Assembly (NCBI GenBank): GCA_002440265.1
Contig: DJSG01000061.1
Coordinates: forward strand, 8,344-31,361
DNA: 23,018 nt
Source: Bacteroidales bacterium UBA6340
Lineage (GTDB): Bacteria; Bacteroidota; Bacteroidia; Bacteroidales; Paludibacteraceae
Reading direction: 5' to 3'
A program made the translations under genes and the position numbers. The notes below the pieces were generated by a model. It searched no databases, had not been told where the DNA came from, and saw nothing but the letters and a program-made list of their open reading frames with translations. Below are positions 1 through 7,734 of this stretch, in pieces. Numbering within the stretch: the first letter of the stretch is position 1; each line of letters begins with the position of its first letter.

Positions 1-118
1 AATCTCATACACTTGACCCGACAAGGACACGGGGGGAATGCGCAATGCGTAATTCACAATGCGTAATGTGCAATGTGTAATGTCCGGATGAAGCGAGCCG
101 TATCGCCCTTATGCTGAG
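1..118. other. Gene-free stretch downstream of the ABC exporter gene
   Basis: No gene or convincing terminator is visible here. The stretch holds a heptamer tandem array (listed separately) and a C/G-rich run near position 31. The minus-strand exporter gene ends at 119, so this is its 3' flank; any terminator must be weak or lie outside the window. Confidence 0.6.
37..85. repeat. Heptanucleotide tandem array (AATG-NNN family)
   Basis: Seven consecutive 7-base units, each starting AATG or AATT, begin at 37, 44, 51, 58, 65, 72 and 79. The spacer triplets vary (cgc, cgt, cac, cgt, tgc, tgt, tcc) while the period stays exactly 7. Read on the other strand the units are of the form ACGCATT, GCGCATT or ACACATT, the same family as the array at 21537-21604, which lies in the opposite orientation. 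It sits just 3' of the exporter gene. Confidence 0.85.
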
Positions 119-1957
119 TTAATTCTGCTGCATCTCAACGAGACGGCGGTAGTAGCCGTTAAGGGCGAGGAGTTCGCTGTGTGTGCCGCGTTCAACGATA
201 CGTCCTTCGTGGAGGACACAGATGAGGTCGGCGTTTCGGATGGTGGAGAGCCGGTGCGCCACGACCAGCGTGGTGCGGTCTTTCATCAGGTTTTCCAGTG
301 CCTCCTGCACCAGTTTCTCGGATTCGGTATCGAGGGCAGAGGTTGCCTCATCGAGAATCAGAATAGGCGGGTTCTTGAGGATGGCGCGGGCAATAGAGAT
401 ACGCTGTCGTTGCCCTCCGCTGAGACGTGAACCACGGTCGCCGATGCAGGTGTTGTACTGCTCGGGCGTTGCCATGATGAAATCGTCGGCATTGGCTATG
501 CGTGCTGCACGGCGTACCTCGTCAAGCGTGGCGTGTTCAACACCGAAAGTGATGTTGTTATAGAAGGTGTCATTGAAGAGAATAGCCTCCTGGTTAACAT
601 TCCCCATAAGGGCGCGGAGGTCGAAAGTGCGGAGTTCGCGAATGTCCACGCCGTCAATAGTGATGCGTCCGCCCGTAACATCATAGAAACGCGGCAGGAG
701 GTCTGCCATAGTGGTCTTGCCGCTACCCGACTGCCCCACGAGAGCGATGGTCTGTCCCTTGCGGATATCAAGGTTAATATGTTGGAGTACAGGCCGTTCT
801 GCGATATATGCGAACGACACGTCTTCATAGCGTATGCAGGATTGAAAGTCGGGCAGTTCGCGCGGAGAAGCCACCTCGCGGATATTGGACTCGGTGTTGA
901 GTATCTTGTCAATGCGCTCCAGCGATGCCAATCCGCGACGAATGCCGTAGGATGCCTTGCTGAGGTCCTTGGCAGGGTTGATGATGGAGTAGAAGATGAC
1001 GAGGTAGTAGATGAATGTCGCTGCATCAATGGTGGCGTGGTCAGAGAGAATAAGCGTGCCGCCGTACCAGAGAAGAAGGGCAATAAGTGCGGTGCCTAAG
1101 AACTCGGAGACGGGGTGCGCAAGGTAGTAACGGCGGTTGATACGGTTGAATGTGCGGCGGGCAGCATTGATAAGCCCCATAAATCGCGTGATGAGTTTCT
1201 GTTCTGCATTGAAGGCTTTGACTACGCGAAGCCCGCCAAGAGTCTCGTCTATCTGACCGAGAATCTCTGCATTCTGCTCCTGTCCGAGGGTGGAAGCACG
1301 CTTCAACGACCGCCCTATACGCCCTATCAGCCAGCCCGCAACAGGCAGCAGCACGAGGACGAACAGCGTTAATTGCCACGATATGCAGAACAGTGTAATG
1401 AGGTAAACGAGAATCATAATGGGGTCCTTAAAGAGCATATCGAGGGTGGACATAATACTTGCCTCAACCTCACCCACATCATTAGTCATACGCGACATGA
1501 CATCACCCTTACGCTCCTCAGTGAAGAAACCGATGGGTAAGCCGACCACCTTGGTATAGAGTTGGGCGCGCAGGTCACGCAGCACGCCCGTGCGTATGGG
1601 CACCATGAAATAGTTGGCAAGCCATGCCGTAAGGCATTTCAGACCGGTCATAACTACCAGGCAGCCACCTAATAGCAGCAGCACCCGTTCCGCACCGCGG
1701 GTCTCTATCTGGACTTGCAGAAAATAGTACAGGTTGTTCTTGACGGCGTCGATAAACTGGTCTAACCCCTGCGTGGACGAGAGGGCGATATAGTCGGTCT
1801 GCATATCGGACAGCCCGAACAGCAGTTGCAACACGGGGATAATAGTGGCAAAGGAAAACAGCGACAGCACTGTGGAGAGGACGTTGAAAAACAGGTTCAG
1901 TGCCACGAAACCGCGATAAGGGGGTATGAATCGTCGTAATAGTTTGATAATGTTCAT
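119..1957 (-). CDS. msbA: MsbA-type ABC exporter (lipid flippase/multidrug family), 612 aa
   Basis: This is a half-transporter with an N-terminal membrane domain fused to one ATPase domain; it works as a homodimer in the inner membrane. Hydrophobic segments lie within about residues 17-340. The ATPase domain shows Walker A GQSGSGKTT at 408-416, signature LSGGQ at 512-516, Walker B ILILDE at 532-537 followed by the D-loop SALD, and the switch histidine H568 in VVAHRLS. The ATG start sits 13 bases after the lpxK stop, and the gene is last in the rnhB-sppA-lpxK cluster. The lpxK neighbour supports the role of flipping lipid A-core (MsbA), but many Bacteroidota carry several exporters of this family, so the substrate is inferred. 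Length is normal for the family. Confidence 0.85.
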   Translation of the reverse strand: MNIIKLLRRFIPPYRGFVALNLFFNVLSTVLSLFSFATIIPVLQLLFGLSDMQTDYIALSSTQGLDQFIDAVKNNLYYFLQVQIETRGAERVLLLLGGCLVVMTGLKCLTAWLANYFMVPIRTGVLRDLRAQLYTKVVGLPIGFFTEERKGDVMSRMTNDVGEVEASIMSTLDMLFKDPIMILVYLITLFCISWQLTLFVLVLLPVAGWLIGRIGRSLKRASTLGQEQNAEILGQIDETLGGLRVVKAFNAEQKLITRFMGLINAARRTFNRINRRYYLAHPVSEFLGTALIALLLWYGGTLILSDHATIDAATFIYYLVIFYSIINPAKDLSKASYGIRRGLASLERIDKILNTESNIREVASPRELPDFQSCIRYEDVSFAYIAERPVLQHINLDIRKGQTIALVGQSGSGKTTMADLLPRFYDVTGGRITIDGVDIRELRTFDLRALMGNVNQEAILFNDTFYNNITFGVEHATLDEVRRAARIANADDFIMATPEQYNTCIGDRGSRLSGGQRQRISIARAILKNPPILILDEATSALDTESEKLVQEALENLMKDRTTLVVAHRLSTIRNADLICVLHEGRIVERGTHSELLALNGYYRRLVEMQQN

Positions 1958-1970
1958 GTGGATAGTATAG

Positions 1971-2936
1971 TCAGCGTTTGATATGACGGTTATTCTCCGC
2001 TACGTAGAGCAGTATCTCACGGTCGAAAGCGGCTTTGTCTCCGCCAAGGTCAATATGGATGGGCAGTACCTGCAGTTTGTCGCCCAACTGCTCAACGAGC
2101 GGGGTCTGCTGCATACGCGCATAATCCTTTTCTGTGGTGAGGACGCAATCGAAAGCAGCGGCTTTGGTTAGGATAGTCTCAACATCACCATCGGTAAACG
2201 AATGGTGGTCACGGAATGTAAGCAACTGAGCCTCAGGATATTGCTGCTGCACATAGTGGAGCATATACTCCGGATGGGCAATACCTGTAACCAGCAGCGG
2301 CGTACCCGCTAAATGGAGTGCCGGATAACCAATCGAGGCAAAGCAGAGGTGCTGGTACGAGGGCAGGCGGAGCATATTGCTCACCACGCGGCAGTCTATA
2401 GGACGCATCGTGGGCGGACACTTGGTAACCACCACGGTATTGGCACGCAGACTCTGACTTGGCAAGTCGCGCAACCGCCCGCATGGCAACATCCTGTCGT
2501 GTACATACAACCTGTCGTATGGTGTGAGCAGCACATAATAGCCGCACCTTAGCCGTCTATGCTGAAAGACATCATCGAGCACAACGCACTGCAAATCAGG
2601 ATACAACGACTGCAATCGGCGCACTCCCTGCACCCTGTCTGCACACACTGCCACAGGCACATCGGGGAAATGCGTGTGCATCTGCATCGGCTCATCGCCT
2701 ATAGTGAGGGCTGTGTCGTTGGCATCGGCTATTCGGAAGCCCTTGGTGGTGCGCCCATACCCCCGCGAGAGGATAGCCACACGGTAACCATGCGACACCA
2801 ACAGCGACACGATATACTCGGTCATCGGGGTCTTACCCGTACCGCCCACTGCCAGATTACCCACTCCGATAGTAGGTATCGGCACAATGCGTGAGCGCAG
2901 TACATGACTGTCATACAACTCATTGCGCACCCACAC
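1971..2936 (-). CDS. lpxK: Tetraacyldisaccharide 4'-kinase LpxK (start uncertain)
   Basis: LpxK phosphorylates the 4' position of the lipid A disaccharide at the cytoplasmic face of the inner membrane. The P-loop GNLAVGGTGKTP lies near residues 26-37, the Walker B-like LDDVFQHRRL near 120, and DHHSF plus TTEKDYARM near the C-terminus are family motifs. The given start is GTG at 2936, but the frame stays open to 2999 and encodes a typical LpxK N-terminus (NKFVRILATPLSWLYGLG) ahead of it. No ATG, GTG or TTG lies in that extra part; an ATC at 2991-2993 is the best-placed codon. The true protein is therefore probably about 19 residues longer, near the family's usual length. It lies 74 bases (by the GTG start) or 17 bases (by the ATC) after sppA. 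Confidence 0.9.
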   Translation of the reverse strand: MWVRNELYDSHVLRSRIVPIPTIGVGNLAVGGTGKTPMTEYIVSLLVSHGYRVAILSRGYGRTTKGFRIADANDTALTIGDEPMQMHTHFPDVPVAVCADRVQGVRRLQSLYPDLQCVVLDDVFQHRRLRCGYYVLLTPYDRLYVHDRMLPCGRLRDLPSQSLRANTVVVTKCPPTMRPIDCRVVSNMLRLPSYQHLCFASIGYPALHLAGTPLLVTGIAHPEYMLHYVQQQYPEAQLLTFRDHHSFTDGDVETILTKAAAFDCVLTTEKDYARMQQTPLVEQLGDKLQVLPIHIDLGGDKAAFDREILLYVAENNRHIKR

Positions 2937-3010
2937 GCCTAACCCGTACAGCCACGAGAGGGGCGTCGCTAATATCCTGACAAACTTGTTGATATTTTGT
3001 TATCGGATGG

Positions 3011-4762
3011 TTATTGGATAGTTACATTGGGCATCAATGCCATCACACGCGGCTTTGACACGAACTCACGCACCTTCAGTACCAACCGTTCCTCGGGAGT
3101 GGTATTGTCAAACATGCTGAGCAGCGTCTCCATCGGGTCTTCCACTTCGGGGTAGTAGGTGATGGCGTACTGCTCGAGTGCCGCCAATTCGGCAGCCTTA
3201 CCGATAGCATCATTGATGTTGCCCGGTTCGTCCACCAACCCTATCTCAACAGCGTCCTTACCCAACCATACACGTCCCTCGCCGATAGCCTTGATAGCGT
3301 CTTGTGTCATGCCGCGCCCTTCGGCACAACGGCGGGTGAAGAGATCATAACCACGCTCCACCATGCTCTGCATCAGTTGTCGTTCCTCGGGGTTCATGCC
3401 CTTGTAAACCATATTCACTTGCATATCCGAGTGGCGGTTGGTGCCTACGCCGTCAATGTCAATACCCACTTTGTCGCGCAACTTGCCCAGGTTGGGCACG
3501 GTACCGAAGATACCGATAGAACCGGTCAGCGTAGTCGGTTCGGCATAGATATAATCCGCCTCGCACGATATATAGTAGCCCCCCGACGCTGCATAGTCGC
3601 CCATCGACACCACCACAGGCAACCCCTTGGCTTGCAGTGTCTTGACGGCGTGCCATATCTGCTCGCTGGCATCAGCACTGCCTCCGGGGCTGTTCACGCG
3701 CAGCACTACGGCCTTCACGTTGTCGTCTTTGGCTATCTTCTTGATGGTCTTCACCATATCTGTGCCTACTATGCCATCACCGCTGTCATCGGTAATCTGT
3801 CCGTCGGCATACAGCACGGCTATCTCGTCGCTTGCCTTGATAGATGCACGCTTCACCGTTGCCATACGCGATGTACTGATGGTCTTGTACTCTTTGGTTC
3901 CTGCGTATGCACGCAAGACGGAATCCATATCCTGCACGTACACCAGCGTATCCACCATACCGTAATCCACGTATTTCTCTTCGGGCTGCAGACTCATACA
4001 CTCATCGGCATAAGCGTTCAGTTGTGCTGCTGTCAGATGCCTGCTTGCAGCCACTTTCTCTGTCATCTCACTCCATATCCCGTTGATATACTGCTTCGTC
4101 TGCGCACGGTCAGCGTCCGACATCGAGGTGCGGAAATACGGCTCCACGGCGGACTTGAACGTACCCACTTTCAGTATCTGCATCTCCACGCCAATCTTCT
4201 CTAACAGGCGTGTATAGTACATCTTCTGCGCACTCAGTCCGTCCCATGCCACACTGCCGATGGCATTGAGGAATACCTTGTCTGCCGCTGATGCCACATA
4301 GTAGTTCATCTGACCGTAACTGTCAGCGTATGCCACCACAAACTTACCTGACTCCTTGAAATCCAACAACGCATCGCGTATTGCTTTCGCCGATGCTGCA
4401 CCCATCTGCAGACTGCCGCCGCGCAGATAGATGCCCAACACCTTGTCATTGTCTTTGGCCAGACGGATATTGCTCAGCAAATCGTCCAACCCAACCGTTG
4501 TCTGACTGCTGTACCCTGGCATATCCGACAGCAACGCCGCCCACGGATTGTCTATCGGTGCCTGCTCCACCAATACACCGTCCAAATCGATTCGGTAGAT
4601 AGTATTCGCCTCCAGCGTGGCGGTTGGGGTAGAAAACATATTCCCCATCATCGCGCCCACTACTCCGCACAATGCCACATACAGCACCGCACAAACGATA
4701 ATCGTCCACAAACAACCGTGTTTCTTGCGAGGTTGCCCCTCTTGCTTTACATGAATTCCCAT
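3011..4762 (-). CDS. sppA: Signal peptide peptidase SppA, 67K type, 583 aa
   Basis: SppA is a membrane-anchored serine protease that degrades cleaved signal peptides. One transmembrane segment lies near residues 17-40 after a basic, cytoplasmic start. Two tandem ClpP-fold halves follow, as in the E. coli-type enzyme. The catalytic lysine is visible as K203 in LKVGTFKSAVEPYF and the nucleophile as S393 in GDYAASGGYY, matching the Lys/Ser dyad split between the halves of the long form. The ATG start lies 4 bases after the rnhB stop, so the two are co-transcribed and probably translationally coupled. Length matches the long SppA class rather than the short SohB/half-length class. Confidence 0.93.
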   Translation of the reverse strand: MGIHVKQEGQPRKKHGCLWTIIVCAVLYVALCGVVGAMMGNMFSTPTATLEANTIYRIDLDGVLVEQAPIDNPWAALLSDMPGYSSQTTVGLDDLLSNIRLAKDNDKVLGIYLRGGSLQMGAASAKAIRDALLDFKESGKFVVAYADSYGQMNYYVASAADKVFLNAIGSVAWDGLSAQKMYYTRLLEKIGVEMQILKVGTFKSAVEPYFRTSMSDADRAQTKQYINGIWSEMTEKVAASRHLTAAQLNAYADECMSLQPEEKYVDYGMVDTLVYVQDMDSVLRAYAGTKEYKTISTSRMATVKRASIKASDEIAVLYADGQITDDSGDGIVGTDMVKTIKKIAKDDNVKAVVLRVNSPGGSADASEQIWHAVKTLQAKGLPVVVSMGDYAASGGYYISCEADYIYAEPTTLTGSIGIFGTVPNLGKLRDKVGIDIDGVGTNRHSDMQVNMVYKGMNPEERQLMQSMVERGYDLFTRRCAEGRGMTQDAIKAIGEGRVWLGKDAVEIGLVDEPGNINDAIGKAAELAALEQYAITYYPEVEDPMETLLSMFDNTTPEERLVLKVREFVSKPRVMALMPNVTIQ

Positions 4763-4766
4763 ACGT

Positions 4767-5396
4767 TTATTTATTTAGTTTGAATGATTTCCTATGATAC
4801 TTCGTCACCCCGAACTGCCGTATCGCCTCATAGTGCGCCCGTGTGGGGTAACCCTTGTTCTCGTCCCAATGATACTGCGGATACTCCTCGTGCAGACGCA
4901 GCATATAGTCATCCCTGTACGTCTTTGCCAGCACACTCGCCGCCGCTATCGACAGGTACTTGCCATCGCCCTTCACCACCGTGCGTGCAGGCACCTCAAG
5001 CACCTGTCCCTCGGGGATATACGGCTTCCACTTGTTGCCGTCCACCAAGATATGCTGAGGTTGCACTTTCAGTTGTGCCAACGCACGCTGCATACCCTGT
5101 ATCGAGGCGTTCAGTATGTTTATCCTGTCTATCTCCTCCGCCGTAACCTCTGCCACTGCCCATGCCAACGCATACTTCTCTATCAGCGGGCGCAGATGAT
5201 AACGCTGATGCTCTGTCAGTTGCTTCGAGTCGTTGAGCATTGCCAGGTCCTCATGCTCCCAATACCGCTCATCAGGGCTCCACACCACCACCGCAGCAAA
5301 CACACTGCCTGCCAGCGGTCCGCGCCCTGCCTCATCGCAACCCGCCTCCAACACACCTTCTATACAATACGGTTCCAGCACAATACCTACCTGCAC
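4767..5396 (-). CDS. rnhB: Ribonuclease HII
   Basis: RNase HII cuts the RNA strand in RNA-DNA hybrids and at single ribonucleotides in DNA. The signature CDEAGRGPLAG places catalytic D21 and E22; D119 lies in ILVDGNKW and D144 in VKGDGKYLSIAAASVLAKTYRD, completing the four acidic residues. The start used is GTG at 5396, only 9 bases from the proximal promoter's TAACTTTGC box, which would leave almost no leader. A second in-frame GTG at 5381 (VLEPYC) also fits the family's N-terminus and would give a leader of about 20 bases. First gene of the rnhB-sppA-lpxK-exporter cluster. Confidence 0.93.
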   Translation of the reverse strand: MQVGIVLEPYCIEGVLEAGCDEAGRGPLAGSVFAAVVVWSPDERYWEHEDLAMLNDSKQLTEHQRYHLRPLIEKYALAWAVAEVTAEEIDRINILNASIQGMQRALAQLKVQPQHILVDGNKWKPYIPEGQVLEVPARTVVKGDGKYLSIAAASVLAKTYRDDYMLRLHEEYPQYHWDENKGYPTRAHYEAIRQFGVTKYHRKSFKLNK

Positions 5397-5405
5397 TATC
5401 AGCCC

Positions 5406-5437
5406 GCAAAGTTACTGTTTTTTTTCCATATCTGCAA
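5406..5437 (-). promoter_or_regulatory. Proximal promoter of rnhB operon (Bacteroidota type)
   Basis: On the minus strand a TTG (5435-5437) is followed by exactly 20 bases and then TAACTTTGC (5406-5414). This matches the known Bacteroidota sigma factor consensus, TTG/TTTG near -33 and TAnnTTTG near -7. Transcription would begin near 5400, almost at the GTG start. Confidence 0.75.
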
Positions 5438-5477
5438 CCCTGTTCCAAATTAGGCTTCGGGTATTTCCTATCACGCT

Positions 5478-5528
5478 GCAAAGATACAACAAAGCCGTGG
5501 TTTTTGTTGGTAAAGTAGTACCAATAAT
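5478..5528 (-). promoter_or_regulatory. Distal promoter-like element with inverted repeat, copy 1
   Basis: On the minus strand ATTATTGG is followed by TACT, then ACTTTACCAACAAAAA, 15 variable bases and TATCTTTGC (5478-5486). TTGGTA and TACCAA (5507-5524) form an inverted repeat with a 6-base spacer. The end of TACCAA is exactly 20 bases from TATCTTTGC, so the half-site occupies the -33 position, and no TTG is present there. It lies upstream of the proximal rnhB promoter. Two further copies are at 10917-10967 and 21429-21479. Confidence 0.7.
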
Positions 5529-5560
5529 ACCCCGAAAATATACTACGGGTCTGCAGATTA

Positions 5561-5593
5561 TTTGCAGGAGTCATAAAAATATACTACCTTTGC
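5561..5593 (+). promoter_or_regulatory. Promoter of the rubrerythrin gene
   Basis: TTTG at 5561-5564, 20 bases, then TACCTTTGC at 5585-5593 on the plus strand is a full match to the Bacteroidota promoter consensus. Transcription would start near 5599, giving a leader of about 80 bases before the rubrerythrin start. Confidence 0.8.
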
Positions 5594-5680
5594 CGTGGTT
5601 TTGAAGGGCAGCCGTCACAAAAGCGACGTGCAACCTTGGCAAGACCATAACTGAATGTACAACTTAAACAACAAATGATT

Positions 5681-6229
5681 ATGAAAAAGAAATTCGTTTG
5701 CCCCGTATGCGGATACGTGTACGAAGGTATTGAACCTCCCGAGCGCTGCCCTCAGTGCAAGCAAATTGTTGAATGGAGAGAAGTAAAAGAGGACGAAGGT
5801 ATCGTCTTTGCGTGCGAACACGTGATTGGCGTGGCTAAGAATACCGACGACGAGATGAAGAAAGACCTCAATGCCCACTTCATGGGTGAGGCTACCGAGG
5901 TGGGTATGTATCTCGCTATGTCGCGTCAGGCAGACCGCGAAGGGTACCCCGAAATCGCCGAGGCTTTCAAACGCTATGCCTTTGAGGAGGCTGAGCACTG
6001 CGCTAAGTTCGCCGAACTGCTCGGGGAAGTGGTGTGGGACACCAAGACCAACGTACAGAAACGTATGCTCGCCGAGGCGGGTGCGTGCGAGGATAAACTG
6101 CGCATCGCAAAACGCGCCAAAGAACTGAACTTGGATGCTATCCACGACACCGTTCACGAGATGGCAAAAGACGAAGCACGCCATGGCAAAGGCTTTGAAG
6201 GACTGTACAACCGCTACTTCAAAAAGTAA
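5681..6229 (+). CDS. rbr: Reversed rubrerythrin (rubredoxin domain first), 182 aa
   Basis: This is a peroxide-reducing non-haem iron protein of anaerobes. The rubredoxin-type domain comes first, with cysteines 7, 10, 23 and 26 (CPVC and CPQC), and the four-helix di-iron domain follows. Ligand motifs are visible: E70 in HFMGEATEVGMY, EEAEH at 102-106, an acidic AEAGACE near 131-137 and DEARH at 164-168. Canonical rubrerythrin has the reverse order, so this is the 'reverse rubrerythrin' class. An ATG two codons upstream (5675) is an alternative start; MKKKF at 5681 is preferred because related proteins begin that way. It is the only plus-strand gene here and forms its own unit, with a consensus promoter and a strong terminator, diverging from rnhB. 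It probably serves oxidative-stress defence. Confidence 0.93.
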   Translation: MKKKFVCPVCGYVYEGIEPPERCPQCKQIVEWREVKEDEGIVFACEHVIGVAKNTDDEMKKDLNAHFMGEATEVGMYLAMSRQADREGYPEIAEAFKRYAFEEAEHCAKFAELLGEVVWDTKTNVQKRMLAEAGACEDKLRIAKRAKELNLDAIHDTVHEMAKDEARHGKGFEGLYNRYFKK

Positions 6230-6254
6230 GCATACCGCAATCCTTTACTAACAA

Positions 6255-6294
6255 AAGAGGCTGCCTGACAAGTGTAGGCAGCCTCTTCTTTTGC
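6255..6294. terminator. Bidirectional intrinsic terminator between rbr and rlmD
   Basis: AAGAGGCTGCCT (6255-6266) pairs perfectly with AGGCAGCCTCTT (6276-6287) around a 9-base loop. A T-rich run (CTTTTG) follows on the plus strand, and TTTTGTTAG follows the same hairpin on the minus strand. It can therefore stop both the rubrerythrin transcript and the converging rlmD transcript. Confidence 0.9.
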
Positions 6295-6298
6295 TGGG

Positions 6299-6326
6299 TG
6301 ACGACGCGGCTCGCGTCGTCATTTTT
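6299..6326 (+). terminator. Second hairpin with T-run
   Basis: TGACGACGCG (6299-6308) and CGCGTCGTCA (6312-6321) form a perfect 10-base stem with a 3-base loop, followed by TTTTT on the plus strand. It may be a back-up terminator for rubrerythrin readthrough. Its right arm plus T-run (CTCGCGTCGTCATTTTTG) recurs exactly at 11101-11118, so it may instead belong to a dispersed repeat. Confidence 0.55.
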
Positions 6327-6330
6327 GCCG

Positions 6331-7734
6331 CTACTTCAGCACCAGTTGCACCACGTTCTCCACGTGCTGGGTGTGCGGAAACATATCCACGGGTTGCACT
6401 CGCGTTACCCGGTATTTCTCGTCCAAGAGGTTGAGGTCACGCGCCTGTGTGGCGGGGTTGCAACTCACATACACGATGCGTTTGGGTTCGGCGGCGAGGA
6501 TGGTCTTCACCACGTCCTCGTGCATACCCGCCCGCGGTGGGTCGGTGATAATCACGTCGGGGCGTCCATAGTGCGCGATGAAGTCCGCATTGAGGATGTC
6601 CTTCATGTCGCCTGCGAAGAAGAGGGTGTTGCCCAGACGGTTGAGCCGCGCATTCACTTTGGCGTCCTCTATCGCCTCGGGAACATACTCAATACCAATC
6701 ACTTGCCTTGCCTGATGCGCCACAAAGTTGGCTATTGTTCCCGTTCCCGTGTAGAGGTCGAAGACGAGTTCGTTGCCCGTCAGTTCCGCGAAACTGCGCG
6801 CCACCTTGTATAGTTCGTACGCCTGCTCCGTATTGGTTTGGTAGAACGACTTTGGACCGACTTTGAACTGCAAATCCTCCATCTGCTCCATGATATGGTC
6901 TTGTCCGGCGAACACGTGCACTTCCTGGTCGGAGATGGTGTCGTTCAGTTTCTGATTCACAACGTATAGCAGGCTCACTATCTCGGGGAAGGTCTGCTGC
7001 AGGTACTCCATCAGTCGCATATCGGGTGCCTCTCCCCACACCACTATCAGCATCACTTCGCCCTTGTGGTTGCTGCGGATGATGAGGGTGCGCAGTTGCC
7101 CCTCGTGGGCGTGCTCGTTGTAGAACGAGATACCGTGCTCGCGGGCGAAAGTGCGGATGCCGTTGCGGATACGGTTGTTGATGTCGGGCATCAGGTGGCA
7201 CTCCGTGATATCCAGCACCTTGTCAAAGCAGTTCGGAATGTGAAACCCCACGCCGTACGCCGTATCCACGTGTTCCAATCCGCCTGCCGCGCGTATCACA
7301 TCCCACGACAGCCACTTGCGGTCCGAGAACGTGAACTCCAACTTGTTGCGGTATTCGTAAATGTGCTTGCTTCCGAGAATCGGACTGATTTCGGGCAACT
7401 CCACCTTGCCTATACGGGTCAGATTATCAATGATTTGCTGCTGTTTGTAGCGCAGTTGGTCTTCGTAGGGCAGTATCTGCCATTTGCACCCGCCGCACTC
7501 GCCGTAGTGCTTGCACACGGGTTCGCAACGGTGCTCCGAAGGCTTCACCAACCGTTCCACACGCGCCTCCATAAACGAGTGCTTCTTCTTCGTCACTTGC
7601 AGGTCAACCACATCGCCCGGCACGCAATACGGCACAAACACTACCATATCGTTGATGCGCGTCAGTGCCTTGCCCTCGGCGGCAATGCCGGTTATCTCTA
7701 CGTTCTCATACAGAGGTAAGTTCTTCTTTTTCAT
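6331..7734 (-). CDS. rlmD: 23S rRNA (uracil-C5)-methyltransferase, RlmD/RumA family, 467 aa
   Basis: The enzyme methylates a uracil of 23S rRNA (U1939 by E. coli numbering for RlmD) using S-adenosylmethionine. An N-terminal TRAM-like RNA-binding region covers about residues 1-60. Cysteines 74, 80 and 83 (after C70), in CKHYGECGGC, are the [4Fe-4S] motif. The C-terminal methyltransferase shows FDLYTGTGTIANFV, ITDPPRAGMHEDVV and the nucleophile motif VYVSCNPATQARDL. ATG at 7732-7734 overlaps the TGA of the upstream amidase-like gene as ATGA; a TTG at 7746 would add only MANA and is less likely. RlmC/RlmCD-type specificity cannot be excluded from sequence alone. It shares a transcript with the amidase-like gene and ends before the bidirectional terminator. 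Confidence 0.92.
   Translation of the reverse strand: MKKKNLPLYENVEITGIAAEGKALTRINDMVVFVPYCVPGDVVDLQVTKKKHSFMEARVERLVKPSEHRCEPVCKHYGECGGCKWQILPYEDQLRYKQQQIIDNLTRIGKVELPEISPILGSKHIYEYRNKLEFTFSDRKWLSWDVIRAAGGLEHVDTAYGVGFHIPNCFDKVLDITECHLMPDINNRIRNGIRTFAREHGISFYNEHAHEGQLRTLIIRSNHKGEVMLIVVWGEAPDMRLMEYLQQTFPEIVSLLYVVNQKLNDTISDQEVHVFAGQDHIMEQMEDLQFKVGPKSFYQTNTEQAYELYKVARSFAELTGNELVFDLYTGTGTIANFVAHQARQVIGIEYVPEAIEDAKVNARLNRLGNTLFFAGDMKDILNADFIAHYGRPDVIITDPPRAGMHEDVVKTILAAEPKRIVYVSCNPATQARDLNLLDEKYRVTRVQPVDMFPHTQHVENVVQLVLK

Noticed and set aside
5453..5532. A shared peptide (YW-x-YFTNK...VSLQ) readable through all three distal promoter elements, suggesting a conserved tiny protein
   Set aside because: The peptide follows from the conserved bases and fixed spacing. 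Only copy 3 has a nearby ATG, copy 2 has a stop just before, and the 15 variable bases show no preference for silent changes. A promoter element explains it better.
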